DNA from: Burkholderia catarinensis
Lineage (GTDB): Bacteria > Pseudomonadota > Gammaproteobacteria > Burkholderiales > Burkholderiaceae
Length of the DNA stretch: 64,000 nt
Reading direction: 5' to 3'
NCBI RefSeq assembly: GCF_001883705.2
Contig: NZ_MDEQ02000001.1
Span: 496,001-560,000, forward strand
Shown piece by piece: positions 1 to 10,446 of the stretch (positions are counted from its first letter, which is position 1; every line of letters begins with the position of its first letter). Made by a program: the position numbers and the translations under genes. The notes under the pieces are model-generated. The model was not told the DNA's origin and made no database searches. It worked only from the letters and a program-made list of their open reading frames with translations.

Positions 1-671
1 ATCATGGCGTCGCGCCACGCGACGCGCGCATCGGGCAGGAACTTCATCAATGCGGCGAACGCGGCCGCGAGTACCGCGATGCCGACGAAGAACTGCACGA
101 GGTTCGTGACGACGACATACGGCGAATTGCCCAGCAGCCAGGTGCCGACGAACGTGATCGCGGTGTCGAGCACGAGCGACACGATCAGCAGGAACGCGAC
201 GCCAAGCACGAGCCCGAACGAGATCAGCCGCACGCGCACGAGCCCGAGCATGCTCGACCAGCGATTTTCGGTGGCCGGCCAGATCACGCTGAGCGCGGCG
301 CTGAGCGATGCGAAGGTGGCCGACGCGCCGACCGCGAGCGCGGCGAACGAGATCAGCGTCGCGAGGCCGCCGCGCTCGCCTGCACGGTGCGCGTTCTGCA
401 CGATCGTCTGGATGCTGGCCGCCGCGTCGTCGCCGATCAGCTGGTGCGCCTGTTCGAACACCTGGCCGCGTGCGGCATCGTCGCCGTAGAACCAGCCGGC
501 CACCGCGATCACCATCACGAGCATCGGCGCGAGCGAGAACGCGGAGAAAAACGCGATGCCCGCGGCCATCGCGGAGCAGCGGTCGGACGAGAAGCGTTTG
601 AACGCGTTGAGGGCCCAGTTGGCCTGTTGCTGGGCAAGGCGGGTTGCTTCGGAAGTGATCTGTCGTTTCAT
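1..671 (-). CDS. YihY/BrkB family inner-membrane protein, 3' end cut by window edge
   Basis: 223 codons are visible from an ATG at 671 and no stop is reached before the window edge. The protein opens with a short basic cytoplasmic segment (MKRQITSEATRLAQQQANW) and then has several long hydrophobic segments, including AAGIAFFSAFSLAPMLVMVI at about residues 36-55 and others near 105-125, 150-172 and 185-212. The AAGIAFFSAFSLAPM type motif and the 'A.W..DD/GD' loop are typical of the YihY/BrkB (UPF0761) family, which in most bacteria has no proven biochemical role. It is divergent from the formate dehydrogenase operon. Family assignment is from memory of the family and is fairly secure; function is unknown. 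Confidence 0.75.
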   Translation of the reverse strand, partial: MKRQITSEATRLAQQQANWALNAFKRFSSDRCSAMAAGIAFFSAFSLAPMLVMVIAVAGWFYGDDAARGQVFEQAHQLIGDDAAASIQTIVQNAHRAGERGGLATLISFAALAVGASATFASLSAALSVIWPATENRWSSMLGLVRVRLISFGLVLGVAFLLIVSLVLDTAITFVGTWLLGNSPYVVVTNLVQFFVGIAVLAAAFAALMKFLPDARVAWRDAM

Positions 672-764
672 GACGGTTCGGTTGCGCGCGGAACGCGGAT
701 CATCGTGGGTAATCAGACAATTCGGTATTGATCCGAGGATTCGAACATAGTTGCGCGAACTGTC

Positions 765-770
765 TATAAT
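765..770 (+). promoter_or_regulatory. Candidate -10 box for the formate dehydrogenase operon
   Basis: A perfect TATAAT sits 43 bases before the fdnG start codon. No convincing -35 hexamer lies 16-18 bases upstream (the nearest is TTCGAA-like at 740-745), so an activator or an extended element may be needed. Only the hexamer is seen; promoter function is inferred. Confidence 0.4.
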
Positions 771-812
771 TCCTTTCAGTTTCCCCACCCCCACAATAAC
801 GCCGAGACCATC

Positions 813-3800
813 ATGCTACAAATGTCCCGGCGCCAGTTCCTGAAGGTGACGGCCACGTCGCTTGCCGGATCGAGTCTTGCCCTGATGGGCTTTTCTCCAT
901 CCGAAGCGCTGGCCGAAGTCCGACAGTACAAGCTGGCGCGCACCGTCGAAACGCGCAACACCTGTCCTTACTGTTCAGTGGGTTGCGGCATCCTGATGTA
1001 CAGCCTCGGAGATGGTGCGAAGAATGCGCAGCCGAGCATCATCCACATCGAAGGCGATCCCGACCATCCCGTCAATCGCGGCACGCTGTGCCCGAAGGGC
1101 GCGAGCCTGATCGACTTCATCCACAGCCCGAGCCGCCTGACGCACCCCGAGTATCGTGCGCCCGGCTCGGACAAGTGGGAACCCATCTCGTGGAACGATG
1201 CGCTCGACCGGATCGCGAAGCTGATGAAGGCCGACCGCGACGCGAACTTCGTCGAGACGGCGGAAGACGGCTCGAAGGTCAACCGCTGGCTCACGACCGG
1301 CATGCTGGCCGCGTCGGCGAGCAGCAACGAGGTCGGCTACCTGACGCACAAGACTGCCCGCAGTCTGGGGATGCTCGCATTCGACAATCAGGCGCGTGTC
1401 TGACATGGCCCGACGGTGGCAGGTCTTGCCCCGACGTTTGGCCGTGGAGCGATGACGAACCATTGGGTCGACATCAAGAACGCGGACGTGATTCTCGTGA
1501 TGGGCGGCAATGCAGCCGAGGCCCATCCGTGCGGTTTCAAGTGGGTAACGGAGGCGAAGGCGCACCGCAAGGCGCGGCTGATCGTCGTCGACCCGCGCTT
1601 TACGCGTACGGCCTCGGTGGCCGACTACTACGCGCCGATTCGCACCGGCACCGACATCGTCTTCCTGGGCGGCGTCATCAACTATCTGCTGACGAACGAC
1701 AAGATCCAGCATGAGTACGTGAAGAACTACACGGACTTCTCGTTCATCGTGCGCGAGGATTTCGCGTTCAACGACGGCATCTATTCCGGCTATGACGCCG
1801 AGAAGCACGCGTACCCCGACAAATCGAGCTGGGACTACGAGCTCGGCGACGACGGTTTCGTGAAGGTCGACCCGACGCTGCAGCATCCGCGCTGCGTGTA
1901 CAACCTGTTGAAGCAGCACTACGCGCGCTATACGCCGGACATGGTCCAGCAGACCTGCGGCACGCCGAAGGAGAAGTTCCTGAAGGTGTGCGAGATGCTC
2001 GCGACGACGGCCGTTCCCGGCCGCGCCGGCACGGTGCTGTACGCGCTCGGCTGGACCCACCACTCGATCGGCGCGCAGATCATCCGCACCGGCGCGATGG
2101 TGCAGCTGCTGCTCGGCAACATCGGCATCGCGGGCGGCGGGATGAACGCGTTGCGCGGCCACTCGAACATCCAGGGGCTGACCGACCTCGGGCTGATGTC
2201 GAACCTGCTGCCGGGCTACATGACGCTGCCGATGCAGGCCGAGCAGGATTTCGACGGCTACATCAAGAAGCGCGTGCAGTTGCCGCTGCGGCCGAACCAG
2301 TTGAGCTACTGGAAGAACTACAAGGCGTTCCACGTCAGCTTCATGAAGTCGTGGTGGGGCGACGCGGCGACCGCCGAGAACAACTGGGGCTACGACTACC
2401 TGCCGAAGCTGGACAAGCAGTACGACCTGCTGCAGGTGATCGAGTTGATGAGTGCCGGCAAGATGAACGGCTACATCTGCCAGGGCTTCAACCCGCTCGC
2501 GGCGGCGCCGTCGAAGGTGAAGACGGCCGCCGGGCTCGCGAAGCTGAAGTGGCTCGTGATCATGGATCCGCTCGCGACCGAGACCTCCGAGTTCTGGAAG
2601 CATCACGGCGACTACAACGACGTCGATGCGTCGAAGATCCAGACCGAGGTGTTCCGTCTGCCGACCACGTGCTTCGCGGAGGAAAACGGCTCGCTCGTGA
2701 GTTCGAGCCGCGTGCTGCAATGGCACTGGAAGGGCGCGGAGCCGCCGGGCGAGGCGAGGAGCGATCTCGAGATCATGTCGGGGCTGTTCCTGCGCATGCG
2801 CAAGATGTACCAGACGGACGGCGGCAAGTATCCGGACCCGATCGTCAACCTGACCTGGCCGTACGCGAACCCGGAAAGCCCGACGCCCGAAGAGCTCGCG
2901 ATGGAGTTCAACGGCCGTGCGCTCGCCGACTTGCCCGATCCGAAGGATCCGGCCAAGACGCTCGTGAAGAAGGGCGAGCAGCTTGCCGCGTTCGCGCAAC
3001 TGAAGGACGACGGCACGACCGCGAGCGGCTGCTGGATCTTCTGCGGTGCATGGACGCAGGCCGGCAACCAGATGGGGCGGCGCGACAACTCGGATCCGAC
3101 CGGCATCGGCCAGACGCTGAACTGGGCGTGGGCCTGGCCGGCGAACCGGCGGATCCTGTACAACCGCGCATCGTGCGACGTGAGCGGCAAGCCGTTCGAC
3201 CCGACCCGCAAGCTGATCGGCTGGAACGGCAGCGCGTGGAAGGGCACCGACGTGCCGGACTTCAAGGCGGATGAACCCCCTGAAAACGGGATGGGGCCGT
3301 TCATCATGAACCCGGAAGGCGTCGCGCGCTTCTTCGCCCGCGCGGGGATGAACGAAGGTCCGTTCCCCGAGCACTACGAGCCGTTCGAGACGCCGCTCGC
3401 CGCGAACCCGCTGCACCCGAACAACCCGCAGGCGCTGAACAACCCGGCCGCCCGCGTGTTCCCGGACGACCGCGCGTCGTTCGGCAAGGTGTCGGAGTTC
3501 CCGCACGTCGCGACGACTTACCGGCTGACCGAGCACTTCCACTACTGGACCAAGCACGCGCGGCTGAACTCGATCATCCAGCCCGAGCAATTCGTCGAGA
3601 TCGGCGAAGACCTCGCGAAGGAGGTCGGCGTCGCGCATGGCGAACGCGTGAAGGTGTCGTCCAAGCGCGGCTACATCGTCGCGGTCGCGCTCGTCACGAA
3701 GCGGATCAAGCCGCTGACGATCGATGGCAAGAAGGTCCAGACGGTCGGCATCCCGTTGCACTGGGGCTTCAAGGGTCTGACGAAGCCCGGCTATCTCGCC

Positions 3801-3884
3801 AATACCCTGACTCCGTCCGTGGGTGACGGCAACTCGTACACACCGGAATTCAAGTCGTTCCTGGTGAAGGTCGAAAAGGCGTAA
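813..3884 (+). CDS. fdnG: Formate dehydrogenase-N alpha subunit, selenocysteine-containing (UGA at 1401-1403)
   Basis: Catalytic molybdopterin/FeS subunit that oxidises formate to CO2 in the periplasm; 1023 residues counting selenocysteine, close to the E. coli FdnG length. It begins with a Tat signal (SRRQFLK at residues 5-11, then a hydrophobic stretch ending SEALA). A [4Fe-4S] site follows at about residues 50-95 (CPYCSVGC ... GTLCPKG). The frame continues through a TGA at 1401-1403 (residue 197) in the context NQARV-U-HGPTVA, which is the Sec context of FdnG/FdoG. A SECIS-like hairpin lies just downstream, and selA, selB and tRNA-Sec follow in the same locus. The TGA is therefore read as selenocysteine, not as a stop. 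It is first in the operon with fdnH and fdnI. Whether it is the FdnG or FdoG paralogue cannot be told from sequence alone. Confidence 0.96.
1404..1446 (+). promoter_or_regulatory. Bacterial SECIS hairpin in fdnG mRNA
   Basis: Immediately after the UGA is a hairpin whose apical stem is GGCA (1418-1421) paired with TGCC (1427-1430) around a GGTCT loop. This matches the GCAGGUCUGC apex of E. coli fdhF/fdnG SECIS elements bound by SelB. The outer GGCC at 1407-1410 can pair with GGCC around 1439-1442. The apex lies about 16-28 bases past the UGA, the usual distance. Pairing was done by eye. Confidence 0.8.
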
Positions 3885-3894
3885 GGGGAAAGAG

Positions 3895-4809
3895 ATGGCA
3901 CTGCAATCGCTGGATATCAAGCGCGTCTCGGCCACCACGACGCCACCGCCCACGGTGCGCGAACCGGTGACCGGGAGCGTCGCGAAGCTGATCGACGTAT
4001 CGAAGTGCATCGGCTGCAAGGCATGCCAGACGGCGTGCATGGAGTGGAACGACCTGCGCGACGAAGTCGGCACCAACGTCGGCGTGTACGACAACCCGGC
4101 CGACCTGACCGAGCACTCGTGGACGGTCATGCGGTTCTCCGAATACGAGAACCCGGCAGGCGACCTCGAATGGCTGATCCGCAAGGACGGCTGCATGCAC
4201 TGCGAGGATCCGGGCTGCCTGAAGGCATGCCCGTCGCCGGGCGCGATCGTGCAGTACAACAACGGGATCGTCGATTTCCACGAGGAGAACTGCATCGGTT
4301 GCGGCTACTGCGTGACCGGCTGCCCGTTCAACGTTCCGCGGATCTCGAAGAAGGATCATCGCGCGTACAAGTGCACGCTCTGTTCCGACCGCGTCGCGGT
4401 CGGCCAGGAACCGGCCTGCGTGAAGACCTGCCCGACGGGCGCGATCGTGTTCGGCACCAAGGAGGACATGAAGCAGCACGCGGCCGAGCGGATCGAGGAC
4501 CTGAAGGAGCGCGGCTTCGAGCATGCGGGGCTGTACGACCCGCAGGGCGTCGGCGGCACGCACGTAATGTACGTGCTGCACCACGCCGATAAACCATCGC
4601 TGTATCACGGGCTGCCCGACAACCCGTCGATCAGCCCGATGGTGAAGCTGTGGAAGGGCATCGCGAAGCCGCTCGCGGTCGCCGGCATCGCGCTGACGGC
4701 GCTCGCCGGGTTCTTCCACTACGTCCGGGTCGGCCCGAACGAGGTGAGCGACGAAGAGGAATCGGCCGCGCGCGACGAGGCGCGACGCATCAAGGAGGAC
4801 GCGAAATGA
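3895..4809 (+). CDS. fdnH: Formate dehydrogenase-N beta subunit (iron-sulfur)
   Basis: Electron-transfer subunit of 304 residues carrying four [4Fe-4S] clusters that link the alpha subunit to cytochrome b. Cysteine clusters are visible as [11 protein letters not shown] (about 39-49), [14 protein letters not shown] (about 100-113), [12 protein letters not shown] (about 133-144) and CTLCSDRV...CVKTCP (about 160-182). A C-terminal hydrophobic helix ([20 protein letters not shown]) anchors it in the membrane, as in E. coli FdnH. It starts 10 bases after fdnG with a GGGGAAAGAG ribosome site. Its ATGA end overlaps the next gene, which indicates translational coupling. Confidence 0.95.
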   Translation: MALQSLDIKRVSATTTPPPTVREPVTGSVAKLIDVSKCIGCKACQTACMEWNDLRDEVGTNVGVYDNPADLTEHSWTVMRFSEYENPAGDLEWLIRKDGCMHCEDPGCLKACPSPGAIVQYNNGIVDFHEENCIGCGYCVTGCPFNVPRISKKDHRAYKCTLCSDRVAVGQEPACVKTCPTGAIVFGTKEDMKQHAAERIEDLKERGFEHAGLYDPQGVGGTHVMYVLHHADKPSLYHGLPDNPSISPMVKLWKGIAKPLAVAGIALTALAGFFHYVRVGPNEVSDEEESAARDEARRIKEDAK

Positions 4810-5432
4810 AGCACGACGACCCCAACCTGATCGTCCGCTACTCGGCGAACGAGCGCACGAACCACTGGATCACCGCGATCACGTTCGTGCTGCTCGCGCT
4901 GTCCGGGCTCGCGCTGTTCCACCCGTCGATGTTCTGGCTGACCGCGCTGTTCGGCGGCGGCCAGTGGACGCGGATCCTGCATCCGTTCGTCGGCCTCGTG
5001 ATGTTCGTGTCGTTCGCGATCCTGGTCGTGCGCTTCTGGCACCACAACGCGCTCGACGCGGACGACCGGCAGTGGCTGAAGCAGATTGGCGACGTGCTGA
5101 CCAACCAGGAAGACAAGCTGCCGCCCGTCGGGCGCTATAACGCCGGGCAGAAGCTGCTATTCTTTACGTTGGTGGCGTGCCTGCTGCTGCTCCTGCTGTC
5201 GGGAATCGTGATCTGGCGGCGCTACTTCTCGTTCTACTTCCCGATCGGGGTGATCCGCGCGGCCGCTGTCGTGCATGCCGTGGCGGCCTTCGTGCTGATC
5301 GCGAGCATCATCGTGCACATTTACGCGGCGTTGTGGGTGAAGGGTTCGATCGGCGCGATGGTGCGCGGCACCGTCACGCTGGGCTGGGCCCGCAAGCATC
5401 ACCCGAAGTGGTTCCGTGAAAGCGTGAAATAA
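4806..5432 (+). CDS. fdnI: Formate dehydrogenase-N gamma subunit, cytochrome b556
   Basis: Membrane subunit of 208 residues that binds two hemes b and passes electrons to the quinone pool. The ATG at 4806 overlaps the fdnH stop (ATGA); a longer upstream reading is a shadow of fdnH. Four hydrophobic segments are visible, near residues 20-40 ([17 protein letters not shown]), 55-75, 115-135 and 150-175. Candidate heme-ligand histidines occur in NHW (about 18), LHPFVG and [12 protein letters not shown]. FdnI family members have about 210-220 residues, so this one is complete. Confidence 0.93.
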   Translation: MKHDDPNLIVRYSANERTNHWITAITFVLLALSGLALFHPSMFWLTALFGGGQWTRILHPFVGLVMFVSFAILVVRFWHHNALDADDRQWLKQIGDVLTNQEDKLPPVGRYNAGQKLLFFTLVACLLLLLLSGIVIWRRYFSFYFPIGVIRAAAVVHAVAAFVLIASIIVHIYAALWVKGSIGAMVRGTVTLGWARKHHPKWFRESVK

Positions 5433-5496
5433 CGCACCGGAGCGGGGCGGCTCGCCGATCGCGGCGGCCTGCCCCGTCAGCCGTCGGAACCGCCTG

Positions 5497-5518
5497 AAGC
5501 GCCGACCTGTCGGCGCTT
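5497..5518 (+). terminator. Terminator-like hairpin after fdnI
   Basis: AAGCGCCGA (5497-5505) pairs perfectly with TCGGCGCTT (5510-5518) around a CCTG loop and is followed by GTTT. The T run is short, so it could terminate or only attenuate transcription into fdhE. Confidence 0.5.
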
Positions 5519-5522
5519 GTTT

Positions 5523-5807
5523 GGGGTCTGTTTGCGCATGGAACGCGCATGCGAATGCCCGAAATCGCTCGCAGGGCAAGGAGTGAGGAGCGCCGTTTGG
5601 CCGCGCCAAACAAGAGACGAACGACGCCGCCATGTGGGCGATTTCGGGCATTCCCGTGGACTATATTTTTAAATTGGGGGTTGCCACGAGACGGGCCGCT
5701 CGCTGCGTTGCGCTCCTTGCGAATACGTCAGTATTCGCGGCGTCGCGCGTGTTGCGAGCGGCCCGTCTCGTGGCAACGCATGCGCGTTCCATGCGCAAAC
5801 AGACCCC
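5523..5807. repeat. 285-base nested inverted-repeat element between fdnI and fdhE
   Basis: The outer arms 5523-5552 and 5778-5807 are perfect 30-base inverted repeats. Inside are two further perfect inverted repeats side by side. The first pairs 5553-5568 with 5638-5653 (16 bases) and encloses a small hairpin, 5595-5601 with 5605-5611. The second pairs 5681-5703 with 5754-5776 (23 bases) and encloses a hairpin, 5719-5726 with 5731-5738, loop GTCA. An AT-rich linker, 5654-5680, separates them. The transcript could fold as a three-way junction. No ORF of substance and no obvious target-site duplication was seen. It could be a MITE-like element with 30-base terminal repeats, a structured RNA, or a REP-type composite. 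Confidence 0.8.
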
Positions 5808-5822
5808 TTGGAAGACATATTT

Positions 5823-6758
5823 GTGACACAACGTATTCTCGAACCGACCGAGATCTCGGCACTCGATCATTCGGCCATCCCGCGCTTTCGCCTGCCGGAG
5901 CGCGCCACCGCGTTCTCGGCGCGCGCCGCGCGGCTGCGCAAGCTTGCCGACCTGAACCCGATCAGCGGCTACCTGCGGCTGATGGCCACCGTCGCCGATG
6001 CGCAGCACGCGACGCTGCAGACGCTGGACCTGCCGTTGCCGTCGAAGGAAGCGATCGCGCGTGCTCAGCAGCACTCGATGCCGCTCGTGCCGGCGCTCGA
6101 CGGCGAGCGCGATCCGCGCTGGCGCGCCGTGCTGTACGAACTGCTCGACCGCGTCGAAGGCGCCGGGCTCGTCAACCCGTCGCTCGCGAAGCTGCTCGAC
6201 CGGCTGCGCCTGATGGCGCCCGCCGAACTCGACGCACAGGCCGACGCGATCCTCGCGCTGCGCTTCGCCGAAGTCGACCCGGCCACCGCGCCGTTCCTGA
6301 TGGCCGCGCTGCAGGTCGTCTGGACGGACCTCGCGAGCCGCGTTGCGCCGGCCGACGTTCCGTATCTCGACCAGCCGGGGCTGTGCCCCGTGTGCGGCAC
6401 GCATCCGGTCGCGAGCGTCGTGCGGGTCGGCGGCCAGTACCAGGGCTACCGTTTCCTGCAGTGCGGGCTGTGCACGACCGAGTGGCACATGGTGCGCACG
6501 AAGTGCTCGAACTGCGACTCGACGAAGGGCATCGCGTATCACGGGATCGAGGGCGGCAGCGAAGCCGTCAAGGCCGAATCGTGCGACGAATGCAAGACCT
6601 ATCGCAAGATCGGCTACCAGGAGAAGGACTACGAGTTCGAGCCGCTGGCGGACGATCTCGCGAGTCTCACGCTCGACCTGCTGATGAACGAGGCCGGCTA
6701 CCAGCGCAGTTCGCCGAACCCGCTGCTGTGGCCGGATGTCTCGCGGGAAGCGGATTGA
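5823..6758 (+). CDS. fdhE: Formate dehydrogenase accessory protein FdhE
   Basis: Protein of 311 residues needed for maturation of respiratory formate dehydrogenases; E. coli FdhE has 309. The zinc/iron-binding core has paired cysteines: CPVC (about 188-191), CGLC (about 214-217), CSNC (about 227-230) and CDEC (about 254-257). The N-terminal part (RLRKLADLNPISGYLRLMAT) matches the FdhE family. The GTG at 5823 is chosen because GGAAG lies 8 bases upstream at 5810-5814; a TTG at 5808 would add five residues. The ribosome site abuts the right arm of the inverted-repeat element, so folding of that element could affect initiation. Confidence 0.92.
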   Translation: MTQRILEPTEISALDHSAIPRFRLPERATAFSARAARLRKLADLNPISGYLRLMATVADAQHATLQTLDLPLPSKEAIARAQQHSMPLVPALDGERDPRWRAVLYELLDRVEGAGLVNPSLAKLLDRLRLMAPAELDAQADAILALRFAEVDPATAPFLMAALQVVWTDLASRVAPADVPYLDQPGLCPVCGTHPVASVVRVGGQYQGYRFLQCGLCTTEWHMVRTKCSNCDSTKGIAYHGIEGGSEAVKAESCDECKTYRKIGYQEKDYEFEPLADDLASLTLDLLMNEAGYQRSSPNPLLWPDVSREAD

Positions 6759-6833
6759 AGGCAGGGGGCCGGGGGCGGTGCGCGAGCGTCGGCGCCGGCC
6801 GACCGCGAAGCATGAGACTGGAGCCACTACTAC

Positions 6834-8273
6834 GTGACCGAACCGGGTTTGAATGAACTGAATGCGGTGCTGGCGCGCGTGCCGTCGGTCGAGCGTGTGC
6901 TGTCGTCGGCACCGCTGCAACCGCTGCTCGCCGACTATGGCCGCACGCGCGTGCTGAACGCCGTGCGCGCCGAGCTCGAACGCTGGCGTACCGCCGCGCA
7001 GCACGATCCGGCGGCGGCCGAACCGCTCGACGAGCCGCGCATCGCAGAAGCCGTCGCGCGCACGCTGGCCGCGCAGAGCGCGGGCGCCGTGCGCGCCGTG
7101 TTCAACCTGACCGGCACCGTGCTGCACACGAACCTCGGGCGTGCGCTGCTGCCCGACGACGCGGTGCGCGCGGTAGTCGACGCGCTCACGCAGCCCGTCA
7201 ACCTCGAGTTCGATCTCGCCACGGGCCGCCGCGGCGATCGCGACGACCTGATCGACGATCTGCTGTGCGAACTGACGGGCGCGGAAGCCGCGACCGTCGT
7301 CAACAACAATGCGGCGGCCGTGCTGCTGGCGTTGTCGGCGCTCGCGGCGAAGCGGGAAGTCGTCGTGTCGCGCGGCGAACTGGTCGAGATCGGCGGTGCA
7401 TTCCGCATTCCCGACATCATGAGCCGCGCCGGCGCCAGGCTGCGCGAGGTCGGCACGACCAACCGCACCCATCTGCGCGACTATGCGGACGCGATCGGCC
7501 CGCGCACGGCGCTGCTGATGAAGGTGCACTGCAGCAACTACGCGATCAGCGGCTTCACGAAGGAGGCGACGCTCGCCGAACTCGCGCCGCTCGCGCGCGA
7601 GCACGGGCTGCCCGTTGCCGTCGATCTCGGCAGCGGCACGCTCGCCGACCTGTCGCAATGGGGCCTGCCGCACGAGACGACCGTGCAGGAAACCGTCGCC
7701 GCCGGCGCAAACGTTGTCACGTTCAGCGGCGACAAGCTGCTCGGCGGGCCGCAGGCCGGCCTGATCGTCGGCGATCGCGCACTGGTCGCGAAGATCAAGA
7801 AACATCCGCTCAAGCGCGCGCTGCGCGTCGGCAAGCTGACGCTCGCGGCGCTCGAGCCCGTGCTGCGTCTGTACCAGGCGCCCGAGTTCCTGCGTGACCG
7901 GCTCACGACGCTGCGCCTGCTGACGCGCCCGCAGCGCGAGATCGCCGAAGCCGCCGAACGCGTGCGTCCGGCGTTGCAGGCCGCGCTCGGCGGCGGTTTC
8001 GACGTGACGGTCGAGCCGATGTTCAGCCAGATCGGCAGCGGCGCGCTGCCGGTCGACCAGTTGCCGAGCGTCGGGCTCGTCGTGCGCACGGCGGACGGCA
8101 AGCGCGGCGGCCGCGCGCTTGCGCAGCTCGAGAAGCGGCTGCGCGAATGGCCGCGCCCGGTGATCGGCCGCGTGGCCGACAACGCGCTGCGGCTCGACCT
8201 GCGCTGCCTCGAAGCCGCCGACGAAGCGGCGTTCGTCGCGCAATGCGTGCCGTTCGCGGGGCCCGCTGCATGA
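6834..8273 (+). CDS. selA: L-seryl-tRNA(Sec) selenium transferase
   Basis: PLP enzyme of 479 residues that converts Ser-tRNA(Sec) to Sec-tRNA(Sec) using selenophosphate; it acts in the cytoplasm as a decamer. The family core is clear: [17 protein letters not shown] (about 92-108), [11 protein letters not shown] (about 154-164) and the PLP lysine in [13 protein letters not shown] (K301). The GTG start at 6834 has GGAG at 6820-6823. It ends in an ATGA overlap with selB, the usual selAB arrangement. No selD is present in this window. Confidence 0.96.
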   Translation: MTEPGLNELNAVLARVPSVERVLSSAPLQPLLADYGRTRVLNAVRAELERWRTAAQHDPAAAEPLDEPRIAEAVARTLAAQSAGAVRAVFNLTGTVLHTNLGRALLPDDAVRAVVDALTQPVNLEFDLATGRRGDRDDLIDDLLCELTGAEAATVVNNNAAAVLLALSALAAKREVVVSRGELVEIGGAFRIPDIMSRAGARLREVGTTNRTHLRDYADAIGPRTALLMKVHCSNYAISGFTKEATLAELAPLAREHGLPVAVDLGSGTLADLSQWGLPHETTVQETVAAGANVVTFSGDKLLGGPQAGLIVGDRALVAKIKKHPLKRALRVGKLTLAALEPVLRLYQAPEFLRDRLTTLRLLTRPQREIAEAAERVRPALQAALGGGFDVTVEPMFSQIGSGALPVDQLPSVGLVVRTADGKRGGRALAQLEKRLREWPRPVIGRVADNALRLDLRCLEAADEAAFVAQCVPFAGPAA

Positions 8274-10195
8274 TCGTCGGTACCGCGGGGCACATCGATC
8301 ACGGCAAGACGACGCTTGTTCGCGCGCTGACAGGCGTCGACACCGACCGCCTGAAGGAAGAGAAGGCGCGCGGCATCTCGATCGAACTCGGTTACGCGTA
8401 CACGCCGCTCGAGAACGGCGACGTGCTCGGCCTGATCGACGTGCCGGGCCACGAGAAGCTGATTCATACGATGGCGGCCGGCGCGTGCGGGATCGACTTC
8501 GCGCTGCTCGTGATTGCCGCCGACGACGGCGTGATGCCGCAGACGCGCGAGCATCTCGCGATCCTGCAACTGCTCGGCGTCGCACATGGCGCCGTCGCGC
8601 TGACGAAATGCGATCGCGTCGACGCCGCGCGCGTCGCCGAGGTGCACGACGAGATCGCCGCCTGGCTGCACGATTCGACGCTGGCCGGCGTGCCGATTTT
8701 CGAAACCCGTGCGACAGCCGCGGACGATCCGGGCGTCGCCGCGTTGAAGCGTCACCTGGCCGACGCGGCGATCGCGTGGCGCACCCGCCGCGACGACGGG
8801 CTATTCCGGCTTGCGGTCGATCGCGTGTTTACGCTCGCGGGGCAGGGCACCGTCGTGACGGGCACCGCGTTCGCGGGACGCGTCGCGACGGGCGACACGC
8901 TTGCGATCGTCCGTACGGGCGGCGCGGCCCGCGTGCGCAGCATCCATGCGCAGAACCGGCCGGTCGAGGCCGGCCGCGCGGGCGAGCGTTGCGCACTGAA
9001 CCTGGCCGGGGTCGACAAGGCCGACGTCGAGCGTGGCGATACCGTTGCCGATGCGCGGCTCGTCACGACGTCGCCGCGTCTCGACGTCGAGCTGACGCTG
9101 CTCGCGGACGCGGGGCTGACGCTCACGCACTGGGCGCCGCTGCACGTGCATCTCGGCACGCTGCATCGCGTCGCGCATGTCGCGCTGCTCGACGGCGATA
9201 CGCTCGCGGCCGGCCAGCGGATGCGCGTGCAACTGGTGTTCGACGAACCGGTGTTCGCGGTGCCGGGCGACCGGTTCATCGTTCGCAATCCGCAGGCGAC
9301 GCGCACCGTCGGCGGCGGTCGCGTGCTCGATCCGTTCGGGCCGGCTCGCAAGCGCCGCACGCCCGAGCGCCGCGCGTGGCTCGATGCGCTTGCCGTGTGG
9401 CTCGACGAAGGGCGCCTCGATGCGCTGCTCGCGCAGGCGCCGCTCGGTATTCCGCGCGCGATGCTCACGCATCTGACGGGTTTCGCGCCGAACGCGCTTG
9501 CGTTGCCGGACGACGCGCTGGCGATCGGGCAACGCGACGCCGCGTCGAACGACGGCGCGGTGATTTCGCATGCGCACTGGCGTGCGTTGCAGATGCGGGC
9601 GATCGATACGCTGCGCGAGTATCACGAACGTGTGCCCGACGAGCAGGGGCTCGACGCCGCGCGCCTGCGGCGGATGGCTGCGCCGCTCGCCGGCGATGCG
9701 CTGTGGCGCGCGCTCGTCGATGCGCTGGTGGCCGGCGGCGAAGTCGCGCGAAGCGGGCCGTGGCTGCATCTGCCGTCGCATTCGGTGAACCTCGAGCCGC
9801 GCGAGGAAACGCTGGCGCGGCAACTGCTGCCGCTGATTCATGCGGGGCGCTTCGATCCGCCGTGGGTGCGCGACCTGGCCCGCGACACGGGCGCGGCCGA
9901 GGACGCGGTGCGCACGCTGCTGCGCAAGCTCGCGCGGCGCGGCGACGTGCACCAGGTCGTGCGCGACCTGTTCTATCACGCGGACGTCGCGCGCGAACTG
10001 GCGGAACTGGTCGCGCATCTCGCGCCGTCGCACGGCGGCGGCCTCGATGCCGCGACGTTCCGCGACGCAACGGGGCTCGGCCGCAAGCGCGCGATCCAGA
10101 TTCTCGAGTTCTTCGATCGGGTTGGGTATACTCGCTTCCACCGCAATCTTCACTTCCTGCGGCCTGACAGCGGCTGGGCGGGTATTCAGGCGTAG
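8270..10195 (+). CDS. selB: Selenocysteine-specific elongation factor SelB
   Basis: GTPase of 641 residues that delivers Sec-tRNA(Sec) to the ribosome at SECIS-bearing UGA codons. The ATG at 8270 overlaps the selA stop. G motifs are GHIDHGKTT (residues 8-16), DVPGHEK (about 57-63) and TKCD (about 112-115). Domains II and III follow (for example [14 protein letters not shown]). The C-terminal part holds the winged-helix repeats that bind SECIS RNA, ending with [20 protein letters not shown]. Length agrees with proteobacterial SelB (about 610-650). A T-rich 30-base spacer separates it from tRNA-Sec. Confidence 0.96.
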   Translation: MIVGTAGHIDHGKTTLVRALTGVDTDRLKEEKARGISIELGYAYTPLENGDVLGLIDVPGHEKLIHTMAAGACGIDFALLVIAADDGVMPQTREHLAILQLLGVAHGAVALTKCDRVDAARVAEVHDEIAAWLHDSTLAGVPIFETRATAADDPGVAALKRHLADAAIAWRTRRDDGLFRLAVDRVFTLAGQGTVVTGTAFAGRVATGDTLAIVRTGGAARVRSIHAQNRPVEAGRAGERCALNLAGVDKADVERGDTVADARLVTTSPRLDVELTLLADAGLTLTHWAPLHVHLGTLHRVAHVALLDGDTLAAGQRMRVQLVFDEPVFAVPGDRFIVRNPQATRTVGGGRVLDPFGPARKRRTPERRAWLDALAVWLDEGRLDALLAQAPLGIPRAMLTHLTGFAPNALALPDDALAIGQRDAASNDGAVISHAHWRALQMRAIDTLREYHERVPDEQGLDAARLRRMAAPLAGDALWRALVDALVAGGEVARSGPWLHLPSHSVNLEPREETLARQLLPLIHAGRFDPPWVRDLARDTGAAEDAVRTLLRKLARRGDVHQVVRDLFYHADVARELAELVAHLAPSHGGGLDAATFRDATGLGRKRAIQILEFFDRVGYTRFHRNLHFLRPDSGWAGIQA

Positions 10196-10227
10196 GCGCT
10201 CGTTGTTCTTTTGGTTCTTTTCCCCAC

Positions 10228-10323
10228 GGAAGGCATTCGTATCCGGTGGTACGGCCGGGCTTCAAACCCGGTTGGGGGTGTCAGACACTCCCGGGTCGGT
10301 TCGACTCCGGCTGCCTTCCGCCA
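10228..10323 (+). tRNA. selC: tRNA-Sec (anticodon TCA)
   Basis: Selenocysteine tRNA of 96 bases including an encoded CCA. The 8-base-pair acceptor stem (GGAAGGCA with TGCCTTCC) is longer than in ordinary tRNAs, as expected for bacterial tRNA-Sec. The anticodon loop CTTCAAA carries TCA at 10262-10264, and a long variable arm lies around 10272-10294. It follows selB directly. Its 3' 26 bases are repeated, with one mismatch, about 950 bases downstream (see repeats). Confidence 0.97.
10286..10323 (+). repeat. Left copy of a direct repeat: 3' part of tRNA-Sec (attL-like)
   Basis: The last 38 bases of tRNA-Sec match 11238-11275 at 33 of 38 positions with a constant offset of 952 bases. The last 26 (10298-10323 against 11250-11275) differ at one position. 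A duplicated tRNA 3' end is the standard footprint of site-specific integration at a tRNA gene, and selC is a known integration target in enterobacteria. Confidence 0.75.
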
Positions 10324-10446
10324 GTCGGTCCGCCGATTGCGGACTGTCCGGCGGTATCCCGCCATTTCCGATTCCGAACGACGGCGAGAGCATGTCTTTT
10401 CGCCGTCTCGCTTCATGACCTGTATCGGTGCGCTTGACCGTCCCCA

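Noticed and set aside
1401..1403. In-frame TGA splitting fdnG into two coding regions (813-1403 and 1416-3884)
   Set aside because: The context NQARV-U-HGPTVA, the SECIS hairpin right after it and the adjacent selA, selB and tRNA-Sec show that it encodes selenocysteine, so this is not a pseudogene.
975..4295. 1106-residue open frame antisense to fdnG/fdnH
   Set aside because: It runs opposite to clear FDH genes, is rich in Arg/Ala/His/Asp as shadows in high-GC DNA are, and shows no domain.
5661..8585. 974-residue minus-strand open frame antisense to fdhE and selA
   Set aside because: Antisense shadow of family-confirmed genes.
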